The position numbers were made by a program, and so were the translations under genes. 64,000 bases of DNA, taken from contig NZ_FPEI01000006.1 of NCBI RefSeq assembly GCF_900117415.1, forward strand, positions 1,612,001 through 1,676,000. Reading direction: 5' to 3'. The stretch comes from Hyphomicrobium sp. CS1BSMeth3 (lineage in GTDB: Bacteria > Pseudomonadota > Alphaproteobacteria > Rhizobiales > Hyphomicrobiaceae). Shown piece by piece: positions 45,286 to 60,080 of the stretch (positions within the stretch are counted from its first letter, which is position 1; each line of letters starts with the position of its first letter). A model generated the notes under the pieces. That model was not told the DNA's origin. It was given only the letters and a program-made list of their open reading frames with translations, and searched no databases.

Positions 45286-46815
45286 TCAACCCGCCGGCTT
45301 CCTCGCATTCCGCAACAGCAGCGCCAGCGGGAATGACGCCGCGGCAGCAGCAGTGAAAAGCCCGAATGCATTGAGGTGCGCGATCATGGCGGCTTGCCGC
45401 GAGATCTCGCCCGAGAGACGCGCTAGCGAGCTCGGGCTCGACATGTCGAACGGCCCTGCAGCCCACGGCAGTGCCAGCGTGCGGTTGTATGGCGAGATCA
45501 GCTCGGAGAGCACGGCGTAATTCGTGCCCGTGGAGCGTACGACCTCGGCAACGCAAATGGATATGAACAGGCTCGCGCCGATATTGCGCAGGAGATGGAA
45601 CATCGCCGTCGCCTCGGGCATGCGCTCGCGCGGGATATTGGCGAACGTCACGAGCGACAAGGCAACGACGATGATGCCGGCCGAAAGACCTTGAGTGATA
45701 CCGTTCATCGCCAGCTCGAACGGCGTCACATTGAGATCGATGCGCATGAGCCAGAGCCCGGCAATGAACTGAAGGACGAAGCCGGCGCCGACGCTGACGC
45801 GCGGGTCGAGCCGCGACAGAAAGATCACCGCAAAGAAGCCGAGAAGCCCGCCGATCCCGCGCGCGCCGACGACCTGCCCGACGAGCACATCCGGATAGCC
45901 CATGTAGATGCGCATGAGCGGCGGCAGCAGCACCATGGGCACGAAGTTCAACATGCCGAAGATGGCGATGAGCGCGAGCCCGAGGCTGTAGTTGCGGTCG
46001 AGCAGGAGGCGCAGATCGAGGAAGGGCCGCCGCGACGTGAGGCTGTGCGCGAGAAAGAGATAGAACGCGACAACTGAGATGAAGAGCGTGACGCGGATCT
46101 CCATCGACTCGAGCCAGTCGAGCCGCTGGCCGCGCGAGAGCGCGAGTTGCAGGCCGCCGAGCGCCACGGAGAGCAGGATGAAGCCGATCCAGCTCAGATA
46201 CACCGGCCCCCGCCCGCGATCCGCAGGCAATGTCGCCGAGAGCCCGAGCGTCGCCGCAACGCCGACCGGAATAAGCAGGAAGAAGGCCCAGCGCCAGTTG
46301 AGGATCTCAGCGAGATAGCCGCCGATGGTCGGCCCGATGATCGGTCCGAGGACGACGCCCATGCCGTACACGCCGAGCACCATGCGATGCTGCCGCGGAG
46401 GGAAGGTGTCGAGCAGGATGGTCTGTGCGAGCGGCACGCACGGCGCGCCGGCCGCTCCCTGCGCGATGCGCCAGAGGATCATCTCCTCCAGAGACGTCGC
46501 AAAACCGCAGAGTGCCGTCGAGACCGTGAAGATCCCCGTCGACCAAATCATCACGGTGCTGCGGCCGAAGCGTGCCGTGAGCCAGCCCGTCATGGGCATG
46601 GCAATGGCGGTCGCCAGGATGTTGAATGTCATGGTCCAGGAGACTTCGTCCGGCGTTGCGGAGAAGCTCCCCTGCATCTGCGGCAGCACCGTCGAGGCGA
46701 CGAGGATCGAGCTGAAGTAGAGCGCCACCGACAGCATTGCCGAGATGAGAATGAGGATGCGCCGGGACGCCCCCATCTCCGGCTCGGCCGCGGGCCTGTC
46801 GGTTGTATCGGTCAT
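45286..46815 (-). CDS. MFS exporter, DHA2 (EmrB/QacA, 14-helix) family
   Basis: The 509-residue protein has about 14 hydrophobic helices. The family motif WTMTFNILATAIAMPMTGWL, motif A-like LTARFGRSTVMI and motif C GMGVVLGPIIGPTIGG are present. It likely exports drugs or other hydrophobic compounds with proton exchange. No HlyD/EmrA-type partner is next to it. The frame extends upstream to 47010, but the ATG at 46815 fits the family. Confidence 0.9.
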   Translation of the reverse strand: MTDTTDRPAAEPEMGASRRILILISAMLSVALYFSSILVASTVLPQMQGSFSATPDEVSWTMTFNILATAIAMPMTGWLTARFGRSTVMIWSTGIFTVSTALCGFATSLEEMILWRIAQGAAGAPCVPLAQTILLDTFPPRQHRMVLGVYGMGVVLGPIIGPTIGGYLAEILNWRWAFFLLIPVGVAATLGLSATLPADRGRGPVYLSWIGFILLSVALGGLQLALSRGQRLDWLESMEIRVTLFISVVAFYLFLAHSLTSRRPFLDLRLLLDRNYSLGLALIAIFGMLNFVPMVLLPPLMRIYMGYPDVLVGQVVGARGIGGLLGFFAVIFLSRLDPRVSVGAGFVLQFIAGLWLMRIDLNVTPFELAMNGITQGLSAGIIVVALSLVTFANIPRERMPEATAMFHLLRNIGASLFISICVAEVVRSTGTNYAVLSELISPYNRTLALPWAAGPFDMSSPSSLARLSGEISRQAAMIAHLNAFGLFTAAAAASFPLALLLRNARKPAG

Positions 46816-47034
46816 GCTGATCGCCGTGAGCCGCCGGTCCGCGCTCGGATCTATCCGTAGGCCGCCCGGCACTCGGGCACAACGGCCCCCAGAGCGGGCC
46901 GCCCTGCACCGGGCGCGCTCCATCCCCTCACGGCGGGAGCTTGTCCGGACAGCGAAGCGGGAGGATAGTGGGCACCTTCCACCACCCGGAGCCGTTCGGC
47001 TCCCAATCAATCCAACACCGAGGAGCGCCCTGCC

Positions 47035-48009
47035 ATGTCGACCACCCCGCCGCGGATCGTGCTCGTTCCCCCCTCTGCCAAAACCGGGGAGCTCGCCCAG
47101 TCGCTTGCGCCCTCAGGCTTCGAGCTGGTCCTGGCGCCGGATTCGGGCCCCGAGCTGATGCGCGCGGTGGAGAGCGCCCAGTTCATGGTCTGCTACCCGA
47201 ATGTGAAGATGGAGGCGCCCTTCTATCGCACCGCCACCAACCTCAAGCTCGTGCAGCTCCTGAGTGCCGGCTATGACGCGGTGGACATCGAGGCGGCCCG
47301 GGCAGCCGGCGTGCCGGTCTGCAATAACGGCGGCGCCAACGCGATCTCGGTCGCCGAGCACGCGATCATGCTCATGCTCACGGTCTCGCGGCGCGTAATC
47401 TGGCAGCACGCGAGCGTGCGCGGCGGACGCTGGCGCGGCAATGGTCCGGCACCGGCCATGTACGAGCTCTATGACAAGACGCTTGGCATTGTCGGCCTCG
47501 GCACGATCGGCAAGAAGGTGGCCCGTCTCGCGCGCGCCTTCGGCATGAAGGTCGTCTATTTCGACATCCGCCGCCTCACCGAGGACGAGGAGGACGCGAT
47601 CGGCGTCAAATTCCGCCTGCTCAAGGAGCTGCTGCGGACCAGCGACTTCGTCTCGCTCAACGTACCGCTCAACGCCTCGACGCGTCACCTCATCGGCGCC
47701 GAGGAGCTGGCGCTCATGAAACCGACGGCGATCCTCGTGAACACGAGCCGCGGCCCGGTCATCGACGAGCCGGCGCTAACGAAGGTGCTGAGCGCGGGCA
47801 AGATCTTCGGCGCCGGCCTCGACGTGTTCGACCAGGAGCCGCCGCCAGCGAACAATCCGCTCCTTCAGCTCGACAACGTGGTGCTGACTGCCCACTTCGC
47901 CGGGCCGACCTCCGACAACCACATTGCCCGCTTCCGCAATGCCTTCGACAACATCCAGCGCGTAGCGCGCGGCGAGCCGCCGCTCTGGGTGGTGCAGGAG
48001 CTTCGCTAG
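47035..48009 (+). CDS. D-2-hydroxyacid dehydrogenase
   Basis: The 324-residue NAD-dependent enzyme has VQLLSAGYDAVDIEAARAAG, the Rossmann motif LGIVGLGTIGKKVARLARAF, the catalytic Arg in LVNTSRGPVIDEPAL, Glu in DVFDQEPPP and His in VVLTAHFAGPT. The order R-E-H is that of phosphoglycerate, glyoxylate and formate dehydrogenase relatives. The substrate is undetermined. It stands alone between the MFS and small membrane protein genes. Confidence 0.92.
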   Translation: MSTTPPRIVLVPPSAKTGELAQSLAPSGFELVLAPDSGPELMRAVESAQFMVCYPNVKMEAPFYRTATNLKLVQLLSAGYDAVDIEAARAAGVPVCNNGGANAISVAEHAIMLMLTVSRRVIWQHASVRGGRWRGNGPAPAMYELYDKTLGIVGLGTIGKKVARLARAFGMKVVYFDIRRLTEDEEDAIGVKFRLLKELLRTSDFVSLNVPLNASTRHLIGAEELALMKPTAILVNTSRGPVIDEPALTKVLSAGKIFGAGLDVFDQEPPPANNPLLQLDNVVLTAHFAGPTSDNHIARFRNAFDNIQRVARGEPPLWVVQELR

Positions 48010-48015
48010 AAAGCG

Positions 48016-48282
48016 TCAGCGCGGGCCATCATCCCCGCGCCCGACCGTCAGCATGATCGCGGTGCCGGCCGAAAGGCCGGCGAACGTGGTCATCATGCCG
48101 CCGAAGAGCAGCAGGGTCGGAATCCAGGGCTCGCTGCTCGAAGCTACCAGATGGCCGAGAGGCGAGCCCTCCATTGCGAGGGCGGCGGCCGCCACGAGCG
48201 CACCGATGCCCGCCCCCATCAGCCAGCCGATGAGGATGAGCCGCACGACCCTCGGGAACCTTTGGCGTACCTGTCCCGCCAT
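48016..48282 (-). CDS. Small two-helix membrane protein, function unknown
   Basis: The 88-residue product starts MAGQVRQRFPRVVRLILIGW. It has two hydrophobic segments (about 13-35 and 50-75, LLLFGGMMTTFAGLSAGTAI) and a short charged tail. No family is recognised. A longer frame goes to 48348, but this start gives a normal topology. It converges with the dehydrogenase gene, six bases apart. Confidence 0.6.
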   Translation of the reverse strand: MAGQVRQRFPRVVRLILIGWLMGAGIGALVAAAALAMEGSPLGHLVASSSEPWIPTLLLFGGMMTTFAGLSAGTAIMLTVGRGDDGPR

Positions 48283-48827
48283 GGCGAACTCCTGTGCGGT
48301 GCTCCCAGTTGAGCGACCTCGGCCAACTTGGCCTGGCTGAGGCCCCAAAAATCAAGGCTCGGCGCCGGGATTCAAAGTTAACTCCGGCCGCGCTGTCTCG
48401 ATCCATGCCCGACTTCCTGGGTGCGGCATTTTTGTTGCGGCGCCCAAATTTTGGCATTCCCAAGGTGGACTAGGTCAGCTATCCTGTCCTTTGTGTGGAT
48501 CGTCCGCTCAAACCGCCCGGCGCGCGCCTGAACCCAAGGCGCCATTTTCGGGGGGCGTGGTTCACTCTCGTGGGGCAGGCAGCAAGTCGTCGACCAGGAC
48601 CCTTCGCCCGCCGTGTAGCATATCCGAACCGGAGATATGCCACGGTCGGCGTGAAGCGATGACCCGACCGCCTGATTCACCCACTTCAACGCGGGATGGC
48701 CGTCTGCGGCCACACGGCGCCGCTTGGCGTGCCTGCGATCTGGAAATGGGGCGCGCAAAACCCGCACAAGATGGGGCGGCGCGCTCTCAGGCACATGATA
48801 TTCGGACGACTTGGGGTATCACCGACC
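48283..48827. other. Non-coding region upstream of gltB
   Basis: These 545 bases carry no convincing gene; the frame of gltB is open from 48696 but without family similarity. No tRNA, repeat or clear -10/-35 pair was seen. It probably contains the gltB promoter and a leader. Confidence 0.4.
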
Positions 48828-53645
<4,818 letters not shown>

Positions 53646-53650
53646 ACGTC

Positions 53651-54232
53651 ATGCAGATCTACGGTGACGTCATCTCAGGCAACTGCCTGAAGGTGAAGTG
53701 GACGGCCGACGCTGTCGGACGGCCCTACACCTGGGTGCCGATCGACATCATGAAGGGCGAGTCCCGCAACGCCGCCTATCTCGCGAAGTTTCCGCAGGGG
53801 CAGGTGCCGGCGGTGGAGTTCGACGACGGGCGCACGCTCGCGCAGTCGAACGCGATCATCCGCTACCTGGCACGCGGCTCGCACCTCCTGCCCGACGACG
53901 GCTTCGCGCAGGCCAAGATCGATGAATGGCTCTTCTGGGAACAGTACAGCCACGAGCCCTATGTCGCGGTCTGCCGCTTTCACATGAAGTACCTCGGCCG
54001 CTCGAAGGCCGAGCGCGATGCGTGGCGCGTCGAGCGCGGCGAGAAGGCCCTCGATCTCATCGAGCAGCAGCTCTCAGGGTCCGACTTCCTCGCCGGTGCT
54101 GGCCTCACGATCGCCGATGTCGCCGTCGTCGCCTACACGCGCATGGCCGATGAAGGCGGCTTCGATCTGGCCGAGCGTCCAGGTATCCGAAAATGGATCG
54201 CGCGCTGTGAAAGCAGCTTGCGCATCCACTAG
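53651..54232 (+). CDS. Glutathione S-transferase family protein
   Basis: The 193-residue protein begins MQIYGDVISGNCLKVKWTAD with a thioredoxin-fold N-terminal domain (PQGQVPAVEFDDGRTLAQSN is the glutathione-binding cis-Pro and Ser region). An all-helical C-terminal domain follows (GAGLTIADVAVVAYTRMADE). It starts five bases after the gltB stop and ends 39 bases before gltD, inside the glutamate synthase operon. The substrate is unknown. Confidence 0.9.
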   Translation: MQIYGDVISGNCLKVKWTADAVGRPYTWVPIDIMKGESRNAAYLAKFPQGQVPAVEFDDGRTLAQSNAIIRYLARGSHLLPDDGFAQAKIDEWLFWEQYSHEPYVAVCRFHMKYLGRSKAERDAWRVERGEKALDLIEQQLSGSDFLAGAGLTIADVAVVAYTRMADEGGFDLAERPGIRKWIARCESSLRIH

Positions 54233-54271
54233 AACAATCTCCGATACACGCCGATCCGAGAGGCGACTGAA

Positions 54272-55717
54272 ATGGGTAAGATTACGGGCTTCATGGAGTT
54301 TGACCGCGCCGACCGCGGCTATCGTCCGGTCGAGGAGCGGCTGAAGCACTATCGCGAGTTCGTCGAGCCGCTTCCTGAGAAGGACGTGAAGACGCAGGCC
54401 GCGCGCTGCATGGACTGCGGCATTCCTTATTGCCACAATGGCTGCCCGGTCAATAATCAGATCCCCGACTGGAATGACCTCGTCTATCAGGGCCAGTGGT
54501 CTACGGCGTCGCTCAATCTCCACTCGACGAACAACTTCCCCGAGGTCACGGGCCGCGTCTGCCCGGCGCCGTGCGAAGCCTCGTGCACGCTCAACATCGA
54601 GGACGTGCCGGTCACCATCAAGACCATCGAGTACTCGATCGCCGAGCGCGCGTTCGCCGACAACGGCAACAAGTGGGTGCCACAGCCCCCCGACAAGAAA
54701 ACGGGAAAGCGTGTGGCCGTGATCGGCTCCGGCCCGGCAGGCCTCGCTGCGGCCCAGCAGCTCGCGCGCGCCGGCCACGAGGTCCACGTCTATGAGAAGA
54801 ACGCCTTTCCCGGCGGCCTGCTGCGCTATGGCATTCCCGACTTCAAGCTCGAGAAGGTCGTCGTCGAGCGCCGCGTGAAGCAGATGGAAGCCGAGGGCGT
54901 GACCTTCCATTGCAATACCCACGTCGGCAAGGACGTGACCGTTGCGTCCCTCAAGAAGTCGCATGATGCCGTGCTGCTCACGGGCGGCTCGGAGAAGCCC
55001 TTCGACTTCTTCGCCAAGGCGTCGGGCCGCGAGCTCGACGGCATTCACTTCGCCATGGATTTCCTGCCCCAACAGAACCGCCGCGTGTCCGGCGAGACGA
55101 TCGCCAAGGGCACGAAGGAAATCAGTGCCAAGGACAAGCACGTCATCGTCATCGGCGGCGGCGACACCGGCTCCGACTGTATCGGCACGTCCTTCCGCCA
55201 GGGTGCGAAGTCCGTGACCCAGCTCGAGATCATGCCGCAGCCGCCGAAGATGGAGAACAAGGCGCTCTCCTGGCCGCACTGGCCGCTCAAGCTGCGCATC
55301 TCCTCGAGCCAGGCCGAAGGCGCCGCGGTCGAATACTCGATCTCGACCACCGGCTTCTCGGGCGAGGGCGGCAAGATCAAGAAGCTCCACTACACGCGCG
55401 TCGACAGCAAGCTGCAGCCGGTCCCCGGCTCGGAGGGCGCGCTCGACGCCGATCTCGTGCTGCTCGCCATGGGCTTCTCCGGTCCGACGGAAGATGACGT
55501 CGTCAAGGAGATGGACCTCCCCGTGGTCGCGCGCGGCCGCTTCAAGGGTCTCGAGGCCAACGAGCGTGACTATCGCATCCGCGGACGTGACAAGCTCTTC
55601 GTCGCCGGCGACATGCGCCGCGGCCAGAGCCTCGTCGTGTGGGCGATCCGCGAGGGCCGGCAGGCCGCCGCCTCGATCGATCGCGTCCTCATGGGCCGCA
55701 CGGACCTGCCGCGCTGA
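54272..55717 (+). CDS. gltD: Glutamate synthase (NADPH) small subunit
   Basis: The 481-residue flavoprotein feeds NADPH electrons to GltB. Two Cys clusters for 4Fe-4S centres are seen ([15 protein letters not shown] and CPAPCEASC), an FAD motif [16 protein letters not shown] and an NADPH motif [15 protein letters not shown]. The C-terminal FAD block [18 protein letters not shown] is typical. It is separated from gltB by the GST gene. Confidence 0.97.
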   Translation: MGKITGFMEFDRADRGYRPVEERLKHYREFVEPLPEKDVKTQAARCMDCGIPYCHNGCPVNNQIPDWNDLVYQGQWSTASLNLHSTNNFPEVTGRVCPAPCEASCTLNIEDVPVTIKTIEYSIAERAFADNGNKWVPQPPDKKTGKRVAVIGSGPAGLAAAQQLARAGHEVHVYEKNAFPGGLLRYGIPDFKLEKVVVERRVKQMEAEGVTFHCNTHVGKDVTVASLKKSHDAVLLTGGSEKPFDFFAKASGRELDGIHFAMDFLPQQNRRVSGETIAKGTKEISAKDKHVIVIGGGDTGSDCIGTSFRQGAKSVTQLEIMPQPPKMENKALSWPHWPLKLRISSSQAEGAAVEYSISTTGFSGEGGKIKKLHYTRVDSKLQPVPGSEGALDADLVLLAMGFSGPTEDDVVKEMDLPVVARGRFKGLEANERDYRIRGRDKLFVAGDMRRGQSLVVWAIREGRQAAASIDRVLMGRTDLPR

Positions 55718-55728
55718 GTGAGAGTCCT

Positions 55729-56238
55729 ATGCCGGCAACCCGGGAAATCCTTTTCGCGCGTCTGGCCGAGCTCGGCATCCAGACCGTGACCGTCGAGCAC
55801 GAGGCGGTCTTCACGGTCGCCGAGAGCTCGCATCTCGAGCGCAATCTCGAGGGCGGACATACCAAGAACCTCTTCCTGAAGGACGCCAAGGGCCAGTTGT
55901 TTCTCGTCGTCGCCGAGAGCCACACGCCCGTCGACCTGAAGTCCCTGCACAAGAGGATCGGCGCCGCGCGGCTGAGCTTCGGCAAACCCGAGCTGCTCAT
56001 GGAAGTGCTCGGCGTGCCGGCCGGGTCGGTCACGGCTTTGGCCCTCATTAACGATGATCAGAAGCGCGTGAGCGTGGTGGTGGACGAACGCCTCATGGGC
56101 TATGAAAGGATCAACTGCCACCCGCTGGTCAACACGGCGACGACGAGCATCGCGCGCGACGATCTTCTGCGTTTCATGCGTGCCACTGGACACGAACCTC
56201 TCGTCGTCGCGATCGATGCACCCAGCGAGGCCGGCTGA
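55729..56238 (+). CDS. Aminoacyl-tRNA deacylase, YbaK/ProX type
   Basis: The 169-residue protein has the YbaK/EbsC fold pattern: VEHEAVFTVAESSHLERNLE, GGHTKNLFLKDAKGQLFLVV, then HKRIGAARLSFGKPELLMEV and VDERLMGYERINCHPLVNTA. Free-standing ProX (PrdX) proteins clear Ala from tRNA-Pro. The conserved Lys in TKNLFL is the usual catalytic residue. It follows gltD by 11 bases, possibly on the same transcript. Confidence 0.88.
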   Translation: MPATREILFARLAELGIQTVTVEHEAVFTVAESSHLERNLEGGHTKNLFLKDAKGQLFLVVAESHTPVDLKSLHKRIGAARLSFGKPELLMEVLGVPAGSVTALALINDDQKRVSVVVDERLMGYERINCHPLVNTATTSIARDDLLRFMRATGHEPLVVAIDAPSEAG

Positions 56239-56274
56239 CAATTTGCGAAAGCTCGCTTCTCGGGAGTTGAAGGT

Positions 56275-57186
56275 ATGGAATTCGGCCAGAAGGCCCCTGG
56301 GGCGGCCGGCCCCGGCGGAGACGTGATCAAAGACACGACGACCGCGGGCTTCATGAAGGACGTCATCGAGGCGTCACGGGCGCAGCCCGTCATCGTGGAT
56401 TTCTGGGCCCCGTGGTGCGGCCCCTGCAAGCAGCTCACCCCCATCCTCGAGAAGGTTGTACGGGCCGCTGGCGGCAAGGTGCACCTCGTCAAGATCAATA
56501 TCGACGAGCATCCCGCCATTGCCCAGCAGCTCCGCGTGCAGTCCATCCCGACGGTCTATGCCTTCCTCGATGGCCGCCCCGTCGATGGCTTTGCCGGCGC
56601 GCAGCCCGAGAGCCAGATCAAGGCTTTCGTCGACCGCCTCGTCGGCGATGCCGGCGCCGCCGACCTCGAGCACGCCATTGCCGAAGGCGAGAAGGCCTTC
56701 GAGGAGGGTGACCTCCAGACGGCAGCCGAGATCTTTGCCGCCGTGCTCCAGGAGGAGCCCGACAACATCAAGGCGCTCGCCGGCCTCGCGCGCTGCTATC
56801 TCAAAACCGGCGACCTCGAGCGCGCCGAGCAGACGCTCGAGCTCGCGCCGCCCGACAAGCGCGACGCCGCGCCGCTCGCGAGCGTGCGCGCGGCCCTCGG
56901 TCTTGCCAAGCGCGGCCAGGAGAGCGGCAACCTCGGTGAGCTGAAAACCAAGGTCGAGGCCAACCCGGCCGATCATCAGGCGCGCATCGATCTCGCGACC
57001 GCGCTCGCCGCCAACGGCGAGAAGGAGGAGGCGGTGAGCCATCTGCTCGAAAGCTTCCGCCGCGATCGCAAATGGAATGACGAAGCCGCGAGGAAGCAGC
57101 TCGTCGAGCTGTTCGAGGCCTGGGGCCCCAAGGACCCAGCGACGCTCGACGGCCGGCGCCGCCTGTCGTCGCTGCTGTTCTCGTGA
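56275..57186 (+). CDS. Thioredoxin with C-terminal TPR domain (CnoX/YbbN-like)
   Basis: The 303-residue protein has a thioredoxin domain (residues 15-125) with the active site WCGPC (C48, C51), followed by helical TPR-like repeats (about 130-300; AIAEGEKAFEEGDLQTAAEI). E. coli CnoX (YbbN) guards proteins against chlorine stress and hands them to GroEL, but lacks the full CXXC, whereas here both Cys are kept. It begins a small cluster with the LON-domain and Trm112 genes. Confidence 0.9.
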   Translation: MEFGQKAPGAAGPGGDVIKDTTTAGFMKDVIEASRAQPVIVDFWAPWCGPCKQLTPILEKVVRAAGGKVHLVKINIDEHPAIAQQLRVQSIPTVYAFLDGRPVDGFAGAQPESQIKAFVDRLVGDAGAADLEHAIAEGEKAFEEGDLQTAAEIFAAVLQEEPDNIKALAGLARCYLKTGDLERAEQTLELAPPDKRDAAPLASVRAALGLAKRGQESGNLGELKTKVEANPADHQARIDLATALAANGEKEEAVSHLLESFRRDRKWNDEAARKQLVELFEAWGPKDPATLDGRRRLSSLLFS

Positions 57187-57234
57187 CGTGAAGGCCGCTC
57201 CGCAGGTGCGGCAGGCCACTGGAGTACGTTACGC

Positions 57235-57918
57235 GTGAAGTTTCTGGAGCAATACCGTTCGCCATCGGACCTGCCGTCGCGCATCCCGGTATTTCCGCTG
57301 CTCGGCGCCATCACGCTCCCGCGTACGACATTGCCGCTCAACGTCTTCGAGCCCCGTTACCTCGCCATGGTGGATGACGTGCTCCGCGGCGAGCGGATCA
57401 TCGGCATCATTCAGCCGACGGGCGATGGCGGCACGACCGGCTCGCCGACGTCGCGCAGCGCGCCATTGCAGGCCGTCGGCTGCGCGGCGCGGCTCTCGGC
57501 CTTCCAGGAGCAATCCGACGGCCGCCTCCTGATCACGCTTACCGGGATCTGCCGGTTCGATGTCGTCGGCGATGTCACAACGCGCGAGCTCTACCGCACG
57601 CTCGACGTCGCCTATGAGCGCTTTGCCGATGATCTCGTCGCCTCGCTCGGCGCCGAGGAAGTCCCGCGCTCCGAACTTCTCTCCGTGCTGCAGCGTTATC
57701 TCGACGCGCGCCACCTCAAGCCCGACTGGGAAGCCATCGAGCAGTCCGAGAACGAAGATCTCGTGAACGGCCTTGCCATCGCCGGCCCCTTTGCGCCGCC
57801 GGAGAAGCAGGCCCTGCTGGAAGCCGCAACGCTCGCCGATCGCGCCGCGGCCCTCATCGCCCTCGCGGAGATGGATCTTGCCGGGTCCGCGGCCAAGCCC
57901 GGCTCGCGCCTTCAGTAG
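57235..57918 (+). CDS. LON substrate-binding domain protein
   Basis: The 227-residue protein starts at GTG (57235). It consists of the N-terminal domain of Lon protease only ([55 protein letters not shown]) without ATPase or protease parts. Such proteins are thought to bind peptides or act as adaptors. The order thioredoxin - LON domain - Trm112 is common in Hyphomicrobiales. Confidence 0.92.
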   Translation: MKFLEQYRSPSDLPSRIPVFPLLGAITLPRTTLPLNVFEPRYLAMVDDVLRGERIIGIIQPTGDGGTTGSPTSRSAPLQAVGCAARLSAFQEQSDGRLLITLTGICRFDVVGDVTTRELYRTLDVAYERFADDLVASLGAEEVPRSELLSVLQRYLDARHLKPDWEAIEQSENEDLVNGLAIAGPFAPPEKQALLEAATLADRAAALIALAEMDLAGSAAKPGSRLQ

Positions 57919-57940
57919 TCGATCGAGTAGGAATGCCGGC

Positions 57941-58147
57941 ATGAACGAACGCCGCAAAGAGCCAGCCGCCGCATCGGAGCGCACGGCACCGCGTTTCCTC
58001 GAGCTGCTGGTCTGTCCCGTGACCAAGACCTCGCTCGAGTACGACGAGAAGAACCAGGAGCTGATCAGTCGCGCGGCCCGCCTCGCCTACCCGATCAAGA
58101 GCGGCGTGCCGTACCTACTGCCTTCCGAAGCCCGAACGCTCGATTGA
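57941..58147 (+). CDS. Trm112-family small zinc-ribbon-like protein
   Basis: The 68-residue protein has [20 protein letters not shown] and [18 protein letters not shown], the YcaR/Trm112 pattern. Only one of the usual zinc Cys is left (LVCPVT), as in most alphaproteobacterial members. In eukaryotes and archaea the family activates methyltransferases. The role here is unknown. It starts 22 bases after the LON gene. Confidence 0.88.
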   Translation: MNERRKEPAAASERTAPRFLELLVCPVTKTSLEYDEKNQELISRAARLAYPIKSGVPYLLPSEARTLD

Positions 58148-58178
58148 GCGCAACCCGATACGAATGGAGGATCCCGCC

Positions 58179-59669
58179 ATGGCAGTCACAAGCAAGCCCA
58201 GCACGAGCACCAGCCTCCGCCATGAGACCATGCTGATCGACGGCGCCTGGACCGACGGCAACGCCCGCGAAGCCATCACCGTCCTCAATCCGGGCAACCG
58301 CAAGCCGATCGCGAGCGTTCCGCGCGGCACCGCCGAGGACATCGACACCGCCGTCAAGGCCGCGACGGCAGCATTCCCGGCGTGGATGCGCGTGCCGCCT
58401 CGTGATCGCGGCCGCATTCTCACGCGCATTGCCGATGTGATCGAAGCCCGCGTCGAGGAGCTCGCGAAGATCATCGCCGAGGAGACCGGCAACGCCATCA
58501 AGACGCAGGCGCGCCCGGAGGCGAAGGGGACCGCCGAGATCTTCCGCTACTTCGGCGGTCTCGCGAGCGAGCTGAAGGGTGAAACGATCCCCTTCGGCGA
58601 GCACGTGCTGAGCTACACGCGCCGCGAGCCGATCGGCGTCGTCGGCGCCATCATCCCGTGGAACGCGCCCGTGCTCCTCGGCTCGCTCAAGATCGCGCCC
58701 GCGCTCTGCGCCGGCAACACGCTGGTCCTCAAGGCGGCTGAGGACGCGCCGCTCGGCATTCTCTGGGTTGCGCGCATCTGCCAGGAGTTCCTGCCCAAGG
58801 GCGTGCTGAACGTCATCACCGGCTACGGCCCCGAGGCGGGCGCCGCGCTCTCGGCACATCCGGGCGTGCGCAAGCTGTCGTTCACCGGCTCGACGGAAGT
58901 GGGCAAGCTCGTCATGAAGGCGGCATCGGAGCGCATTGTGCCGGTGTCGCTCGAGCTCGGCGGCAAGAGCCCGTCGATCGTCTATCCCGATGCGAACGAG
59001 GACTGGGTCGTCGACGGCATCATCGCGGCCATGCGCTTCACGCGCCAGAGCCAGTCGTGCACGGCCGGCTCGCGCCTCTTCCTGCACGCCGACATCTTCG
59101 ACGATTTCCTGAACAAGCTCGCCGCGAAAGCCTCGAAGCTCAAGATCGGCAATCCGCTCGACGAAGAGACGGACATGGGCGCGATCATCAACGAGAAGCA
59201 GTTCCGCAAGGTCTGCGGCTATGTCGAGGATGGCCTGAAGCAGCCCGGTGCGACGCTGCGCTTCGGCGGCCTGCCGCCCAAGGACGGCCCGCTTTCAGAG
59301 GGCTTCTTCGCCATTCCGACGCTCTTCGCGCATGATGCCAACGATTGGCGCCTTGCGAAGGAAGAGATCTTCGGCCCCGTGCTCGTCGCGATCAAATGGA
59401 CGGACGAGCAGGAAGCCATCCGCATGGCCAACCAGACGCACTACGGCCTCGCCGGCTACGTCTGGACGAAGGACATCGGCCGCGCGCTGCGCACGGCCCA
59501 CGCGATCGAAGCGGGCTGGGTGCAGATCAATCAGGGTCTCGGCCAGTCGCCGGGTCACTCCTACGGCGGCGTCAAGCAGAGCGGCATCGGCCGCGAGTTC
59601 TCGCTCGAAGGCATGCTCGACAGCTTCACGATCAAGAAGAACGTCACGATCAACCTCGCGACGCCTTGA
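58179..59669 (+). CDS. NAD(P)-dependent aldehyde dehydrogenase
   Basis: The 496-residue enzyme has IIPWNAPVLLG (cofactor binding), the catalytic Glu in LELGGKSPSIV and the catalytic Cys in QSQSCTAGSRLF, followed by EEIFGPVLVAI and GGVKQSGIGREFSLEGM. GGAGG eight bases before the ATG at 58179 settles the start. The subfamily resembles betaine- or aminobutyraldehyde-type enzymes, but the substrate is not determined. Confidence 0.93.
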   Translation: MAVTSKPSTSTSLRHETMLIDGAWTDGNAREAITVLNPGNRKPIASVPRGTAEDIDTAVKAATAAFPAWMRVPPRDRGRILTRIADVIEARVEELAKIIAEETGNAIKTQARPEAKGTAEIFRYFGGLASELKGETIPFGEHVLSYTRREPIGVVGAIIPWNAPVLLGSLKIAPALCAGNTLVLKAAEDAPLGILWVARICQEFLPKGVLNVITGYGPEAGAALSAHPGVRKLSFTGSTEVGKLVMKAASERIVPVSLELGGKSPSIVYPDANEDWVVDGIIAAMRFTRQSQSCTAGSRLFLHADIFDDFLNKLAAKASKLKIGNPLDEETDMGAIINEKQFRKVCGYVEDGLKQPGATLRFGGLPPKDGPLSEGFFAIPTLFAHDANDWRLAKEEIFGPVLVAIKWTDEQEAIRMANQTHYGLAGYVWTKDIGRALRTAHAIEAGWVQINQGLGQSPGHSYGGVKQSGIGREFSLEGMLDSFTIKKNVTINLATP

Positions 59670-60080
59670 TTTTGTTTGCCGCGGGCTGCTGGGAAGAGGT
59701 GCTTCGCAACCTTTCCGCAGTGCTATGCCCGCGGCGGTGGTTGGTTTTAGTGCCGCGAGCTGCTGGGAAGGGGTGCTTCGCCTCCTCCCGTCGTGCCATG
59801 CCCGCGGCGGCCGTGCGGACAGCGCTTGCGTGTGGTGCCCACTTCCCCTTCTCCCCGTCCTTACGGGGAGAAGGTCGGGATGAGGGGCGGCACACCTGCC
59901 AACGTTGGCGTATGCCGCTGCCCCTCACCCTAACCCTCTCCCCGCAAGCGGGGAGAGGGAACTACGGAGCGCTCGCGGCAAACTCCAAGTCCAAAAAAGG
60001 CGGGGGTGCGGGGGTGTCCCCCGCGCGGGTCGTAGGGCCTGCGGCCCTACTCGCGCCGAAGGCGCGACCGGGGGGCCGCA
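59670..60080 (+). repeat. Mosaic palindromic repeat, copy E, with M1 duplicated
   Basis: Two M1 modules lie in tandem (59676-59737 and 59745-59845). M2 follows (59849-59876, CCTTCTCCCCGT and ACGGGGAGAAGG), then M3 (59922-59958, a G-rich and C-rich palindrome) and M4 (59982-60080, with GGGTGCGGGGGTGTCCCCC, GGGCCTGCGGCCC and GCGCCGAAGGCGC). It fills the gap between the converging aldehyde dehydrogenase and SDR genes. Confidence 0.85.
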